Positions 31,980-41,777 of a stretch of DNA of 64,000 bases are shown piece after piece (positions within the stretch are counted from its first letter, which is position 1; every line of letters starts with the position of its first letter). The notes under the pieces are model-generated. The model was not told where the DNA came from. It made no database searches and saw nothing but the letters and a program-made list of their open reading frames with translations. Position numbers and translations under genes: made by a program. The DNA is from RGIG3701 sp030530205 (lineage in GTDB: Bacteria; Planctomycetota; Planctomycetia; Pirellulales; Thermoguttaceae). The DNA is taken from NCBI GenBank assembly GCA_030530205.1, contig JAUMVK010000019.1:1-64000 (forward strand). The letters run 5' to 3'.

Positions 31980-33806
31980 TCAAAGTGCGTTCATCATGAT
32001 CAGGCCAGGAAGCATACCGATGATTTTCAGAAGTCCTTCTTCTCCCAGGACTTGTATCTGAAAATCATTTTCCGAAGCGTCCATCGTCATACGGAGGTTG
32101 GTCTTTTCCGTGTCCTCCATCATTTCGTTCAGGACCCCCATCAGGGATTCGATCTTTTTCATGTCCTTCAGAGCATCTTCTTCAGACTTTTCCTCAAAGA
32201 GTTCCTCTTCATCCTCTTCTTCGGCTTCGCCTGGGGTAATCGTTTTTGTTTCGATTTTTCCCCCGAAACCAACAAGTTTGTTTTCGCGGGCGAAAACCAT
32301 AAATTCCTCGAGGTAACTGAACAAGGCGCGCAGATCGATCGAGGACTCGGAAAGATGTTGAGCCGGCTGATGGTTCAGACATTCTCCCAGCTTTTCGATC
32401 GGATTGCTTCCAATGCCAACATAAAGTTGATCGTCTTTTCCTCCAACGACGAACGTGAGAGTTTCACCGATCCAGGTTTTCAGGGCTTCCAGTTCGTTCT
32501 CATCGCCTTTTTCTTCGATCTGATCGTTGATGATCCGGAATAATTCACCCGTCGGAACTGTCAGCTGACTGAATGTCATACCATAGGCCTTGACATTGGT
32601 CTGGAACCACTCGTCCTTGAATTTGTCGCCTGTTTTCTGTTTCAGGAGTTCTACGGATTTTTCGCAAAGCTCCTGCATTTTCGCGAGCTGGGTAGTAGTC
32701 GAGGCGTAAATCAGATTGTGTGCGCCGATTTTCCCGTCCAGAACGTAACCGGATTGATTCTCTGATTGGCTGAACATTTCTTCCAGGATCGGTTTCACCA
32801 AGTCGGAGCTGAAAAGTTTTTTGCCGTCTTCGCCAAGGAGCTTTTCCAGATTTTTGAGGGTAATATTAGTCTGAATATTCCGGACTTCTTCAGAACTTGG
32901 AATACTCATCGAAATGCCATACCCGCGAAATAGCCCCGGTGCCTGTGCGAAACCTGTGAAACGGGGCTTCTTGCTGTATGCGCTTTTCAGGAGCTTCAAT
33001 CCTTCCGAATCGGGGAAGAAAGAAACCAGCGTGTTCAGGGCCAGTGTTTTTTCGTCCGGATTGACACCGATTCCCATCGAGATCATCCGCATGGAGTCCA
33101 GAAGCGCTTTCAACTGTTTTTTCTGCTCCTCGGCCTGTTTTTTGCGCAGCTCAAACTCTTCGTCCGTTTCATCTTCCTCTTTTTCGAGTGCCAGTTCGGA
33201 ACCTTCGCTAAACGCCACGGAGACCTGGACCGGAAGTTCCGGAAAACCCTGCGGGTCAAATGTGAGCTGAAGGCTCTGACCATCTTTCATCAGGAAAAAG
33301 GTTTTCGGGTCCACGGAATCCAACTGGGCCAGCTGACGTTCGTCCGTCACAAGCCACGTGAAACCACCGACTTCTTTCAGGTACCAACCATCCCATTCAA
33401 TGACCCCGTCTTCACGTTGGGTAAATTCCAGATCAATATCCTGCTTTTTTGTCAGAAAGTCGAGCAGGGTAGAGGCTTCTTTGATCGGGAAGCAGAAAAT
33501 CAGGGCCGTATTGTCGGCGGATTCGCCTTTAAATCTCTGCAGGGCCACACCAATCGGAGCGTTCATGTCAGCGGCTTTCATCATGTCTTTACCAAGGTAA
33601 AAACGAACAGGTCCTTCCACCAGAGAGGCAAATGCCGGGTTCGAGGAGGTTTCCCCGATGGTTTTCAGGTCGTTCATGAACGAATTCCAGCTGGAAACAC
33701 TGATCGTCATGAATGTCTGGATTTCCGATTCTGCCCGAGCGAAACCGCCAAGGGTGAAACAAAATAAAAGGAGAGGCAAAAGCCAGCTTTGAAGTTTTGA
33801 AATCAT
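31980..33806 (-). CDS. Large secreted protein of unknown function
   Basis: A 608-residue exported protein (signal peptide ending at ARAE) with a repeating pattern of strands and helices and clear internal similarity of style between halves (GVALQRFKGESADNTALIFCFP versus GKIGAHNLIYASTTTQ). Two strongly charged stretches stand out: ~208-232 (EKEEDETDEEFELRKKQAEEQ) and ~535-560 (Glu-rich). AAGGA precedes the start. A fully consensus promoter lies at 33909-33937. Planctomycetes carry many such proteins; no known domain recognised. Confidence 0.75.
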   Translation of the reverse strand: MISKLQSWLLPLLLFCFTLGGFARAESEIQTFMTISVSSWNSFMNDLKTIGETSSNPAFASLVEGPVRFYLGKDMMKAADMNAPIGVALQRFKGESADNTALIFCFPIKEASTLLDFLTKKQDIDLEFTQREDGVIEWDGWYLKEVGGFTWLVTDERQLAQLDSVDPKTFFLMKDGQSLQLTFDPQGFPELPVQVSVAFSEGSELALEKEEDETDEEFELRKKQAEEQKKQLKALLDSMRMISMGIGVNPDEKTLALNTLVSFFPDSEGLKLLKSAYSKKPRFTGFAQAPGLFRGYGISMSIPSSEEVRNIQTNITLKNLEKLLGEDGKKLFSSDLVKPILEEMFSQSENQSGYVLDGKIGAHNLIYASTTTQLAKMQELCEKSVELLKQKTGDKFKDEWFQTNVKAYGMTFSQLTVPTGELFRIINDQIEEKGDENELEALKTWIGETLTFVVGGKDDQLYVGIGSNPIEKLGECLNHQPAQHLSESSIDLRALFSYLEEFMVFARENKLVGFGGKIETKTITPGEAEEEDEEELFEEKSEEDALKDMKKIESLMGVLNEMMEDTEKTNLRMTMDASENDFQIQVLGEEGLLKIIGMLPGLIMMNAL

Positions 33807-33908
33807 TGGAAAATCCTTATTCCGGATAGTTTAGAAAATGAATCGGTAAACGCGGCGACTTCTGAAAATCTCGTTTCCATAAAAAGTCACGGTACTATTT
33901 AACCCTAT

Positions 33909-33937
33909 ATTATAATATGGGACAAATGCGTTGTCAA
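33909..33937 (-). promoter_or_regulatory. Full-consensus sigma70 promoter
   Basis: Perfect TTGACA (33932-33937), 17-nt spacer, perfect TATAAT (33909-33914) on the minus strand, ~100 nt before the secreted-protein gene. The -10 lies inside a palindrome (ATATTATAATAT flanked by CCC / GGG). Confidence 0.85.
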
Positions 33938-33973
33938 GGCAGTCTGGGAAAATATTTTCGGGAAATATTAGTA

Positions 33974-34915
33974 TCACTCAGGCATAAAGGTTGGCATAAC
34001 GATCCCCCTTGGCGCGTCGCAGCCGCCGAGGCACTGACCGACATGGATCTCCGTATTTCTCGCCCCCCAGGAATAGAGCGTCCGAATGGCTTCCGAGCAC
34101 TTGGAGGGAACGAGGAAGATTGGTGTTGCGCCCTGTTTTTTGCGAGCGGAAAGAGCGGTGAAGATCAACGCCAGCATCTGGTTTTCAGTTTGCATCACGC
34201 CAGGCCCCAGCATACAGCTTCCCGGGTCAAAGACGGAACCCAGAACTGCGCCGATTTTCCCATCGGAGTCTTCCAGGACCCACGTTTTCCAGATTCCGTC
34301 CGTATTCTGGACGAAGTACGTATAATCCCGTTCATGTTCCAATCCGGTTTGTGACCTTTCAAGAGCGACGATTCCCGGAACGTCCTCCGGGACCGCTTCA
34401 CGAACTCGGTCCACAAGTACCTGGACTTCAGGCGAAAGCCGAATCGCATCCGGCTCAAAATTCGGGATCATCAGGTCTTGGTAAATCTCATACGGAATAA
34501 AGCCGAGCCGGCTGTAAACCGAGAAAGAATCAAGATTCATCGCGCTTGAAACCAGACGCAGAGGTTTACCAGCGGCCTGAGCCATTGCCGCGATGTGAGT
34601 CATGATTTTCGGTGCGATGTGCTTCCCGAACGCATCCGGGTGAACGTTCAGGATCCCGAGAGAAATATGCGTTTTGCGGGGATGAACGAAACAGGACCCT
34701 ACGATTCGGTTTTCGTCAGAATCCCACGCAATGATCGTGTTTTCCAGGCCATCGAGAGCGGCGTAGGTCCGCGGGAAAAGAAGCCCACAATCTGGTTCGG
34801 CAGAAAAAGCCTTAAACCCCCGGTTTTTCTCGTACCAGGCGTTTGTGGAGTGGTAAATCAGGTGGGCGATTTCGAGCCACTGGTCGGGGCGTGCGGTTTG
34901 AATGGTGACGGGCAT
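33974..34915 (-). CDS. GNAT-family N-acetyltransferase, two-domain
   Basis: A 313-residue cytoplasmic protein with an N-terminal GNAT domain: RIVGSCFVHPRKTHISLGILNVHPDAFGKHIAPKIM contains the beta4 strand and a degenerate acetyl-CoA loop (usual Q/R-x2-G-x-G/A), and SAMNLDSFSVYSRLGF is the typical C-terminal part. The second half (~180-313) looks like a second, more diverged GNAT unit (AVPEDVPGIVALERSQTG, WVLEDSDGKIGAVLGSV). AAAGGA precedes the start. Substrate unknown. Confidence 0.8.
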   Translation of the reverse strand: MPVTIQTARPDQWLEIAHLIYHSTNAWYEKNRGFKAFSAEPDCGLLFPRTYAALDGLENTIIAWDSDENRIVGSCFVHPRKTHISLGILNVHPDAFGKHIAPKIMTHIAAMAQAAGKPLRLVSSAMNLDSFSVYSRLGFIPYEIYQDLMIPNFEPDAIRLSPEVQVLVDRVREAVPEDVPGIVALERSQTGLEHERDYTYFVQNTDGIWKTWVLEDSDGKIGAVLGSVFDPGSCMLGPGVMQTENQMLALIFTALSARKKQGATPIFLVPSKCSEAIRTLYSWGARNTEIHVGQCLGGCDAPRGIVMPTFMPE

Positions 34916-35081
34916 AAGGTTCCTTTCTGTCGGAAAGTCACAGGACGAACGTCCGTGATTTATGGTCTAAAAACAAAGGCCGCGGCCAGCGGTCTGGTTC
35001 TGGAAAAAATGAAAATGTATTTTCTTTTTTCAACGAGCCGAAACGCTGACTACGACCTCTTTCTGGCGCATACAGTCAAAA

Positions 35082-36812
35082 TCAGTTGACTTTTTCCAGG
35101 AATCCGACCAGTTGCTGACACCGGTTCGGCTGCTGGAGTTTCTTCATGGCCTTTGTTTCGATCTGACGAATACGCTCACGAGTCACGTGAAAGATTTTCC
35201 CCAGCTCTTCCAGTGTGTAGCAGTACCCGTTATCAAGTCCGTAACGCAAACGGATGATTCGGCGTTCACGGGGTGAAAGCGTATTAAGGATTGCTTCCAG
35301 TTTGTCATGAAGCATTTCGTTCGAGGCGACGTGTTCCGGCTTCTCCATGCGCGTGTCATCTACGAACTCATTGAAACAGTTATCGTCATTGTCGCCGATT
35401 GGACGATCAAGGCTGATCGGGTTTCTGGAGAAGTTCGTGACACGATTGTAGTCTTCGATGGAAAGTTTGGCGGCTTTCGCGGCTTCTTCCTGAGTGGGCT
35501 CACGGCCAAGTTCCTGCTGAAGAGCCTGCTGGGAATGACGCATTTTCGTCATGAGGTCGATCATGTGGACCGGAATGCGGATCGTCCGGGCCTGTTCGGA
35601 AATGGCACGGGTAATCGCCTGGCGGATCCACCAGGTCGCGTAGGTTGAAAATTTGTTACCGCGGCGGTACTCGTATTTGTCAACAGCACGCATGAGGCCG
35701 GTATTCCCTTCCTGAATCAAATCGAGGAAGCTCAAACCACGGTTCCGGAACCGTTTCGCGACGGAAACCACCAGACGCAGATTCCCGCAAGAGAGTTGGC
35801 TCTTCGCATTTTCGTATTCTTTGCAGCATTGCTTCATGTGAGCCACCCGGCGGGACAAACCGGAGGGACGGTCGTGCGTGAGCATCATTAAATTGTAGAG
35901 TTCCCGGCGTAACTGATGGCGGCGCAGGGGAGACAGGGACGATTTGCCGGTACGAAGTTTCTCGCGCAATTCCAGCATCCGGTTCGCAAGCTGCTCAAGC
36001 TGGGTCGTCATGGCGTGGATCCGGCGTGTGCGCAGACTTAACTCCTCAACAAGGTAGATCATTTTGCGGCGAATATTCAGAAATTGTTTGCGCGCTTCAC
36101 GTTTTTCTTCGGAGGAGGTTTTGTGGGAGATCATTTTCTTGAAGCAGCGCGTGCTTCGGCGGGAAAGAGCGTCCAGTGTCGCGAGGTTTTCCGGCATTCG
36201 GGCCAGGATTTGTTCTTTGCTCAGTTCTTCGGTCATGGAGACTTTGATCGTGCGGTCGAACGGAAGGGAACCACTATGGACTTTTTTCAGCGTGTTAATC
36301 GTGTGGCGCATGGAGACGAAGCTGCTCAGAATCGCACGGCGGAATTTTTTGCGCAGCCTCTCGATTTTACGGGCAAGCCGCATTTCTTCTTCCCGTGACA
36401 GAAGCGGGATGTCTGACATGTCAGCCATGTAAACACGGACGGGGTCAGCGCCAGTTCTGGACGTGGGTTCGTCAGAAATGTCGTCGAGGAAGAAAGAGCC
36501 GTTTTCTTCGTCATCGTAGAAATCATCTTCATCGCGTATGCGTGAAGAGGAATGAACCGGGAGGTCAATGGGAAATTCTTCAGAAAAGTCCAGATCCTCT
36601 ATGGATGCTTCCGACCCGCCGTAGGTCATTGGCTCCATCGCCTTTTCAAGGAGAAGAATCCCTGCTTTTTCAATACTCTGGTAGATCTCCTGAATGTCGT
36701 ACGCGCTGAGATTTTCCGAGGCGAAATACTGTTGTACCTCGCTGAAGGTCAAGCATCCCTGCTGTTTGCCGCGTTCGATCAAAGGCTGGACTTTTTCTTT
36801 TAACAAATTCAT
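35082..36812 (-). CDS. rpoD: RNA polymerase primary sigma factor
   Basis: A 576-residue sigma70. Region 1.2 (DPVRVYMADMSDIPLLSREEE) is near 122, followed by a ~190-residue charged non-conserved region, region 2 (NLRLVVSVAKRFRNRGLSFLDLIQEGNTGLMRAVDKYEYRRGNKFSTYATWWIRQAI) near 342-400, region 3, and region 4.2 (VTRERIRQIETKAMKKL) near 540. The start at 36812 is preferred over 36827 because AAGGAG sits 5 nt before it. It follows dnaG on the same strand, the classic macromolecular-synthesis arrangement. Its -10/-35 contacts agree with the TTGACA/TATAAT boxes seen throughout the window. Confidence 0.96.
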   Translation of the reverse strand: MNLLKEKVQPLIERGKQQGCLTFSEVQQYFASENLSAYDIQEIYQSIEKAGILLLEKAMEPMTYGGSEASIEDLDFSEEFPIDLPVHSSSRIRDEDDFYDDEENGSFFLDDISDEPTSRTGADPVRVYMADMSDIPLLSREEEMRLARKIERLRKKFRRAILSSFVSMRHTINTLKKVHSGSLPFDRTIKVSMTEELSKEQILARMPENLATLDALSRRSTRCFKKMISHKTSSEEKREARKQFLNIRRKMIYLVEELSLRTRRIHAMTTQLEQLANRMLELREKLRTGKSSLSPLRRHQLRRELYNLMMLTHDRPSGLSRRVAHMKQCCKEYENAKSQLSCGNLRLVVSVAKRFRNRGLSFLDLIQEGNTGLMRAVDKYEYRRGNKFSTYATWWIRQAITRAISEQARTIRIPVHMIDLMTKMRHSQQALQQELGREPTQEEAAKAAKLSIEDYNRVTNFSRNPISLDRPIGDNDDNCFNEFVDDTRMEKPEHVASNEMLHDKLEAILNTLSPRERRIIRLRYGLDNGYCYTLEELGKIFHVTRERIRQIETKAMKKLQQPNRCQQLVGFLEKVN

Positions 36813-36993
36813 GTCATCTCCTTGCATCTTCCCTGATGCACTAAGGTTCCAATCGAATTAAACCGTTTTTTCGTGAAAATTTCACTATCAGCCGTGACTC
36901 TGCCCCAGACTGATGAACGGAAGTGAATTTTGTGTTCGGTAGTAGTGAAGGAGTCAGGAAAAAACGCTTCCAAACGGTTTTGTCCTGAATTAT

Positions 36994-39243
36994 TTACTCT
37001 TCCTCTCCTGGTTCTTCTGTATGATTTTCTGACGAAAGCCCATTTTTCCTCTGGGTTTCCAGAATAAGTTGTTCCAATAAATTAATTTTCTGCTCGCGGT
37101 TCAATCTCGCCGAGTTGAAAACCGAAAGGTCCTGAGGCTTGCGGCTGTTCAGGTGGAAAAGCGCGAAATTCGCCATGATCGGTTCCAGAAGCCCTTTGAC
37201 CTGTTCCTCGGTTTTACTTTCGCGATTCCATATATTTTCCGCTTCCATTTGGACCAGCCAGCTCTTCATCGACTGCGACTCGAACGAGGAAAGCACGTGC
37301 TCGAACGTGGGCTCCATTCCCTCGTCCGCCATCTCGCACATCCGCAGGAAAAACTCGCGTGCCGGAACGTAGAGGAAACGCTCGGGCGTCGTGTGGCTTC
37401 GGACTTCACTCAAAAGTCCCGGCCAGACGAGCAGGATCTCCACGATTTCCTTCTCCCAGGCGTTGATCCGCCCGAAAATCTCCCAGTCCACCTCATCGGC
37501 GTGTTCCTCGAACGCTTCCCGCGTCAGAAGGGTCGGTTCCAACGCGAGGTCTTGGGCGTTGGAAACCGGGGATTGGATTGGTGCCGATTCGGATTCTGAA
37601 ACGTCGGGATCCTCGTAAAACGTTTCTTCGCCATCCGAATACGCCTCGGATTCATCATAAACCTCGGGGCCATCGGATTTGGTTTCGGTCGAATCGCCTG
37701 TCGGCGTCGGAAGGATCTGCTCCTGCGTTTCCTCCTCCTGCTCACGCATTTCCTGCCAGCGCTCGCGCATCCGGGCGTCGTGCAGCGCTTTGCCTCGGAT
37801 CTCTTTCAGGCGGCGGCGGAGGAAATCCTCCGAGATCGAAAACGAAAACGCCAGCTGCTGGAGCATTTTTTCCTCGCGGAAGGAAAGCGTTCCAAAATCG
37901 TTCCCGCCATTCTTGAGCGTGCCGCTCGCGATCAGCCCCAGAAGTTTGTCCAACGCCTGCTCGGACTGGTGAATGTTCGTGAAATCAAGACCTTTCGTGT
38001 AAAGCTGAAATGCGTGAGTCAGCGCGTCATTGCTCCGGGTTTGTATTAATTCCTCGAACTTTTCCGCGCCGTAATCCGTAAGGTATTCAGCCGGGTCGTC
38101 CTCCTCCGGAAGCGTGAGGATCCTAACGTCCACCTTTTCCGCGACGAAAAGCTCAAGGACCTGCGCCGCACGCTTCTGGCCCGGCTCGTCACCGTCCAGC
38201 ACGAGGTAAATCTGGTCGGCCAGACGACTCAAAATCTGAATGTGATTAATTCCCAGTGCCGTTCCAAGGACCGCGACCGCTTCGGTAAAACCGTACTGAT
38301 GCGCGATGATGGTGTCGGTGTAGCCCTCCATCACGAGGACACGCTTTTTGCTGCGGATCGACGGCCGGGCAAGGTCCAGACCGTACAAAAGGCGGTGCTT
38401 CGAAAAAAGCGGCGTTTCGGGCGTATTTAAATACTTCGCCGACTCGTTCGACGTGGGGATCCCAGGGATCACTCGGCCGCCGATGCCGACGCTGCGCCCT
38501 TGAGCGTCGTGGATCGGGAAAAGGAGCCGCCCGCGAAAACGCTCGTAAAGCGACTTGCGCTCCTCCGAAAAACCGAGGTAACCGGTTGTTCTCAGGTCCT
38601 TCAGGAGCGAGGAATTCCGGCCTGCGCGCTCTTTGAGCCAGTTCCAGTCGTCCGGCGCGAAACCGATTCTGAATTTCCTGACGTTTTCCGGCGAAATTCC
38701 GCGTTCGTTCAGGTACACCCGAGCGGGATGCGATTCCGGAAGGCTCAAAAAGTACTCGTGGTACTGCGTCTCTGCCCAGTTGGCGGCTTCGTAAAGGGCT
38801 TTTTTCCCTGAAAATGTGGAATAATCCGGTTCGTTTGAGGGTTCGCCTTCGTTTTGAGGATCAGCGGAATCCGGGGAAATGTCCTTTGAGCCACGCGCGG
38901 AAGAGAAATCAGAGTTGTAAGGCCGAGAGCGATGTTTTTGCGGCTTTTTCGGAAGTTCGATTCCCGCACGGTCAGCGAGCATCTGGAGCGCCTCTGGAAA
39001 CGAGACGTTCTCGATTTTCATCATGAACGAGAAAATGTCTCCACCGTCTGCGCAAACCCAGCAACGAAACGTCTGGCGCTCTGGATCGACCTGGAGACTT
39101 GGTTTAGAATCGTCGTGCCATGGGCACAAACCAACGTAAACTCTGCCTTTTGGCTGAAGCTGAACGTATTCACCGACCAAGTCCACGATATTAATGGCCT
39201 GGCGTATGCGCTCTTTTACGTCCAGTGAAAAACCGTATAGCAA
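36994..39243 (-). CDS. dnaG: DNA primase
   Basis: A 749-residue primase making RNA primers at the replication fork. The CHC2 zinc finger (CPWHDDSKPS ... FRCWVCADGGD) is at ~40-65, the catalytic core follows (LNERGISPENVRKFRIGFAP), and the TOPRIM domain has VLVMEGYTD and LVLDGDEPGQKRA. A long acidic linker (~520-570) leads to a C-terminal helicase-binding region. The start is a TTG at 39243 with GAGGGGGG 6 nt upstream; frames further upstream overlap the promoter at 39278-39306. About 180 nt separate it from rpoD. The protein is longer than the ~580-600 residues of E. coli because of the linker. Confidence 0.94.
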   Translation of the reverse strand: MLYGFSLDVKERIRQAINIVDLVGEYVQLQPKGRVYVGLCPWHDDSKPSLQVDPERQTFRCWVCADGGDIFSFMMKIENVSFPEALQMLADRAGIELPKKPQKHRSRPYNSDFSSARGSKDISPDSADPQNEGEPSNEPDYSTFSGKKALYEAANWAETQYHEYFLSLPESHPARVYLNERGISPENVRKFRIGFAPDDWNWLKERAGRNSSLLKDLRTTGYLGFSEERKSLYERFRGRLLFPIHDAQGRSVGIGGRVIPGIPTSNESAKYLNTPETPLFSKHRLLYGLDLARPSIRSKKRVLVMEGYTDTIIAHQYGFTEAVAVLGTALGINHIQILSRLADQIYLVLDGDEPGQKRAAQVLELFVAEKVDVRILTLPEEDDPAEYLTDYGAEKFEELIQTRSNDALTHAFQLYTKGLDFTNIHQSEQALDKLLGLIASGTLKNGGNDFGTLSFREEKMLQQLAFSFSISEDFLRRRLKEIRGKALHDARMRERWQEMREQEEETQEQILPTPTGDSTETKSDGPEVYDESEAYSDGEETFYEDPDVSESESAPIQSPVSNAQDLALEPTLLTREAFEEHADEVDWEIFGRINAWEKEIVEILLVWPGLLSEVRSHTTPERFLYVPAREFFLRMCEMADEGMEPTFEHVLSSFESQSMKSWLVQMEAENIWNRESKTEEQVKGLLEPIMANFALFHLNSRKPQDLSVFNSARLNREQKINLLEQLILETQRKNGLSSENHTEEPGEEE

Positions 39244-39277
39244 TTCAAGCCCCCCTCGATTTCTATAACAGACGGGT

Positions 39278-39306
39278 AGTATAAACCATTTTAAAAACTT
39301 TTGCAA
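39278..39306 (-). promoter_or_regulatory. Sigma70-type promoter of dnaG
   Basis: TTGCAA (39301-39306), 17-nt spacer, TATACT (39278-39283), 35 nt before the TTG start. It supports that start over longer frames. Confidence 0.65.
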
Positions 39307-39523
39307 GGTCGGATTCCGAAAACTTTAACGATTTTTCTGGAATTTTAAAATATTTCTTGAAAAAATTGATTTTAGAGCAATATTTGGTTTAAGATGGCTA
39401 AAATAAAGGGAAAGGGTAAATATTTTTCAGTCCAAACAAGAGAAAAAGAAAAGGTTTTGCTACTTCGCGTATTTTTCTTAAATTCCTTAAATTGTTCAGC
39501 TTGTGAGATGCATAGGGTCAAAA

Positions 39524-39539
39524 TGTTTCACGTGAAACA
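39524..39539. promoter_or_regulatory. parS: parS site 1
   Basis: Perfect 16-bp ParB-binding palindrome TGTTTCACGTGAAACA in the intergenic region downstream of the HEAT-like gene and upstream of dnaG. Confidence 0.95.
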
Positions 39540-39585
39540 TTTTAAAGGCCCTGGTTCAGTCCCAAGAATGCTGACCTGAGGAGAT

Positions 39586-39625
39586 GACACTTCCCGCCTG
39601 GTTAAAAAACGATGCCGGAAGTGTC
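39586..39625. other. Stem-loop downstream of the HEAT-like gene
   Basis: Perfect 9-bp stem GACACTTCC / GGAAGTGTC with a 22-nt loop, 18 nt past the gene's stop. No U-tract, so a terminator role is uncertain. Confidence 0.5.
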
Positions 39626-39642
39626 TCCCCACACGGGATTTC

Positions 39643-40893
39643 CTATTTTTCAGGCCGAATGGACGCGCCTGCGCCGCCAGTCTTGTTTTGGTACCAACGG
39701 ATCCATTGTGGCTGATCGTAATAGAAATTCATACCAGTCAGTTTCTTGAGAGATTCCAGAACCTCGGGATTTTGCATAGGTTTCGAAATGGTGATGGTTT
39801 TGCCGCCCACTCCAAACCCCATTCCTCCGCCGCCGGATGAGGATCGCCCGGCCGTTGCGCTGGTCGAGCCGTTGGAGCTGCCTGTCTGGACCTGGAATTT
39901 ATGCGTCGTTTCCAGCGCCTGAATAAGAGCGGGCACTGCCGAGGAATCCTGCAACGCTCCGAGAGCATACGCGGCGTAATTCAACTGCTCGTGAGTTGAT
40001 CTCTTTGGGGAAAGACGGGCGATGTAGTACTCGGTCACTCCGGGACCTTTATGCGGCATCACTTCGTCGAGGGCGGAGAGACGCAGTTCCTCGATTTTCT
40101 CGTCCACGGAGATTTGCAGCAACGCGCTCAAAGCCGCCTGATTCCCGATTCTGCCAAGGCATTTAATCAAAATCTTGCGGACGTGCGGACGTTTCTCAGT
40201 CTCATAAACCTGAAGGATTCCCGGGACTGCGATGGGGTCACGTAAACCCTCCAGCTCGGCAAGCGCGTCCTCTTCATAGCGGGTCCCGATCTTCTTGACC
40301 CATTTCCTGATTTCCTGGGTCATTTTGCTGGTTTTGATTTTCTCGGCCTTTTGTTTCTCCAGCAGTTCCTTCTCCTGCTTCGAGACCCAACGGCCGTTGA
40401 TCTTGACTTTTCCCTGTTCCTCCATCTCGTCGTTGGAGGTGCGCCACTGCCCGTCGATCATTTTTTTGAAGCCGAGTCCCCGGCGAGCGATCTGATTTTC
40501 CGGGTCCAGTTCCAGAACGCGTTCGTAGTGGGCTTTCTTCTGATTTTGCATTCCGTTTTCCGCACACCACTGGGCGAGCGCGAGATTTCCCTCAACATCG
40601 TCTGCGGCCGCAGCTTTTTTCTTTTTGTATTCTTCCAGAGCGGATTGAGCCGCCATTTTCTCAACGGATTCCACCTCGCTTCGGGCGATCTGGATCTCGA
40701 TTCCTTCCGCGGTCCGGAATTTGTAAACCAGGTCCTCGTTAGCAGGAGGGACGAGGAATTGTCCCTGGACCCGACCACCATTTTTCAGGACCAGAACGTC
40801 CGCAGCCTGTACGTTTTGCCGGACTGAGAAAAAGAGGGTGAGGAATACCAGAGTACAGAGCGCCGCCAACGTGTTTTTCAAGTCGTTTTTCAT
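39643..40893 (-). CDS. Secreted HEAT-repeat-like protein with TPR-type helices
   Basis: A 416-residue exported protein. A signal peptide ends at VQAA. The mature N-terminus (VLVLKNGGRVQGQFLVPP ... AEGIEIQIARSEVESVEKM) is a small beta domain. A TPR-like segment (GNLALAQWCAENGMQNQKKAHYERVLELDPENQIARRGLGF) and HEAT-type helices (AVPGILQVYETEKRPHVRKILIKCLGRIGNQAALSALLQI ... AYALGALQDSSAVPALIQALE) follow. A Ser/Gly-rich loop (~340-365) precedes the C-terminus. AGGTG precedes the start, which lies 5 nt after the ispD stop, so the two are co-transcribed. Likely a periplasmic scaffold; function unknown. Confidence 0.75.
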   Translation of the reverse strand: MKNDLKNTLAALCTLVFLTLFFSVRQNVQAADVLVLKNGGRVQGQFLVPPANEDLVYKFRTAEGIEIQIARSEVESVEKMAAQSALEEYKKKKAAAADDVEGNLALAQWCAENGMQNQKKAHYERVLELDPENQIARRGLGFKKMIDGQWRTSNDEMEEQGKVKINGRWVSKQEKELLEKQKAEKIKTSKMTQEIRKWVKKIGTRYEEDALAELEGLRDPIAVPGILQVYETEKRPHVRKILIKCLGRIGNQAALSALLQISVDEKIEELRLSALDEVMPHKGPGVTEYYIARLSPKRSTHEQLNYAAYALGALQDSSAVPALIQALETTHKFQVQTGSSNGSTSATAGRSSSGGGGMGFGVGGKTITISKPMQNPEVLESLKKLTGMNFYYDQPQWIRWYQNKTGGAGASIRPEK

Positions 40894-40898
40894 AGGAA

Positions 40899-41738
40899 TC
40901 ACCTGAAAAGGTCCTCGTCTGCAAAAGGGTGAAAAACGTTTTTCTTCGGGCCAGGCAGAATCTTCAGAATAGCCTCAGCGAGCTGAAGGTCCGACCGGGT
41001 CGTGATTTTGATGTTTAGCGCCGATGCCTCGACAACGTACACCGCATGGCCGGCCTGTTCGAAAAGCATCGAGTCGTCTGTCGTCAGTGCCGATTTCCCA
41101 CGGGGACGGCGGGCGTAAACTTCCTCGAACCAGTCCCGGCGAAAAACCTGTGGGGTCTGGGCACGCCAGATGTTGGAACGGTCCACGGACTCGGTAATTA
41201 CACCGTCGCCCACGGCTTGCGGCTCGGGATCGTCGGGAATCAGTGAGTCGAGAGAGAGTTCCCTGGGTTTTCCGCGTTTCCCACGGCCAGAGTTTTGGTT
41301 TGGGACGACCCGTTTAAGTGAGTCAGAAACCGGGACCGCCAGCATGGCCGCGCCGGTTTGGATGGCCGTCCGGAACACGTCATCGATCCAGCTGTTCATC
41401 AGGCAGGGTCTTGCCGCGTCATGGACGCATACGTAATCGCACTCGGGGCGGATGATCGCGATGGCGTTTTCGATCGAGTCTGCGCGTTCGGCCCCGCCTT
41501 TGACCACGTCCACGTCGTTGATGGAGATTTCGGCATTATACTTGATCAGAACATCTTCATAATCCTCGGGGGAAACGACCAGAATGACCTGAGCGACGTC
41601 CTTGCGGTTCAGGAAATACTGGGCGGTATGAAGCCAGACCGCCCGATTATTTAGCGGGGCAAAAGGCTTTTTGTAGTTCAGATCACCAAACCGGCTACTC
41701 TTTCCGGCAGCGGGTAAAATCACACAAAAATCAGGCAT
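40899..41738 (-). CDS. ispD: 2-C-methyl-D-erythritol 4-phosphate cytidylyltransferase
   Basis: Makes CDP-methylerythritol in the non-mevalonate isoprenoid pathway. Signature blocks are VILPAAGKSSRFG (nucleotide loop), VHDAARPC, RAQTPQVFRR, and TDDSMLFEQAG. At 279 residues it is ~45 longer than usual. The extra sequence is a charged insert at ~150-187 (PNQNSGRGKRGKPRELSLDS and onward) before the ITESVDRS strand. GGAGGA precedes the start and a promoter lies at 41778-41806. The HEAT-like gene follows in the same transcript. Confidence 0.92.
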   Translation of the reverse strand: MPDFCVILPAAGKSSRFGDLNYKKPFAPLNNRAVWLHTAQYFLNRKDVAQVILVVSPEDYEDVLIKYNAEISINDVDVVKGGAERADSIENAIAIIRPECDYVCVHDAARPCLMNSWIDDVFRTAIQTGAAMLAVPVSDSLKRVVPNQNSGRGKRGKPRELSLDSLIPDDPEPQAVGDGVITESVDRSNIWRAQTPQVFRRDWFEEVYARRPRGKSALTTDDSMLFEQAGHAVYVVEASALNIKITTRSDLQLAEAILKILPGPKKNVFHPFADEDLFR

Positions 41739-41777
41739 GGAATCCTCCAGAACGGGTAAATTGGAAAAGTCTCTAAT

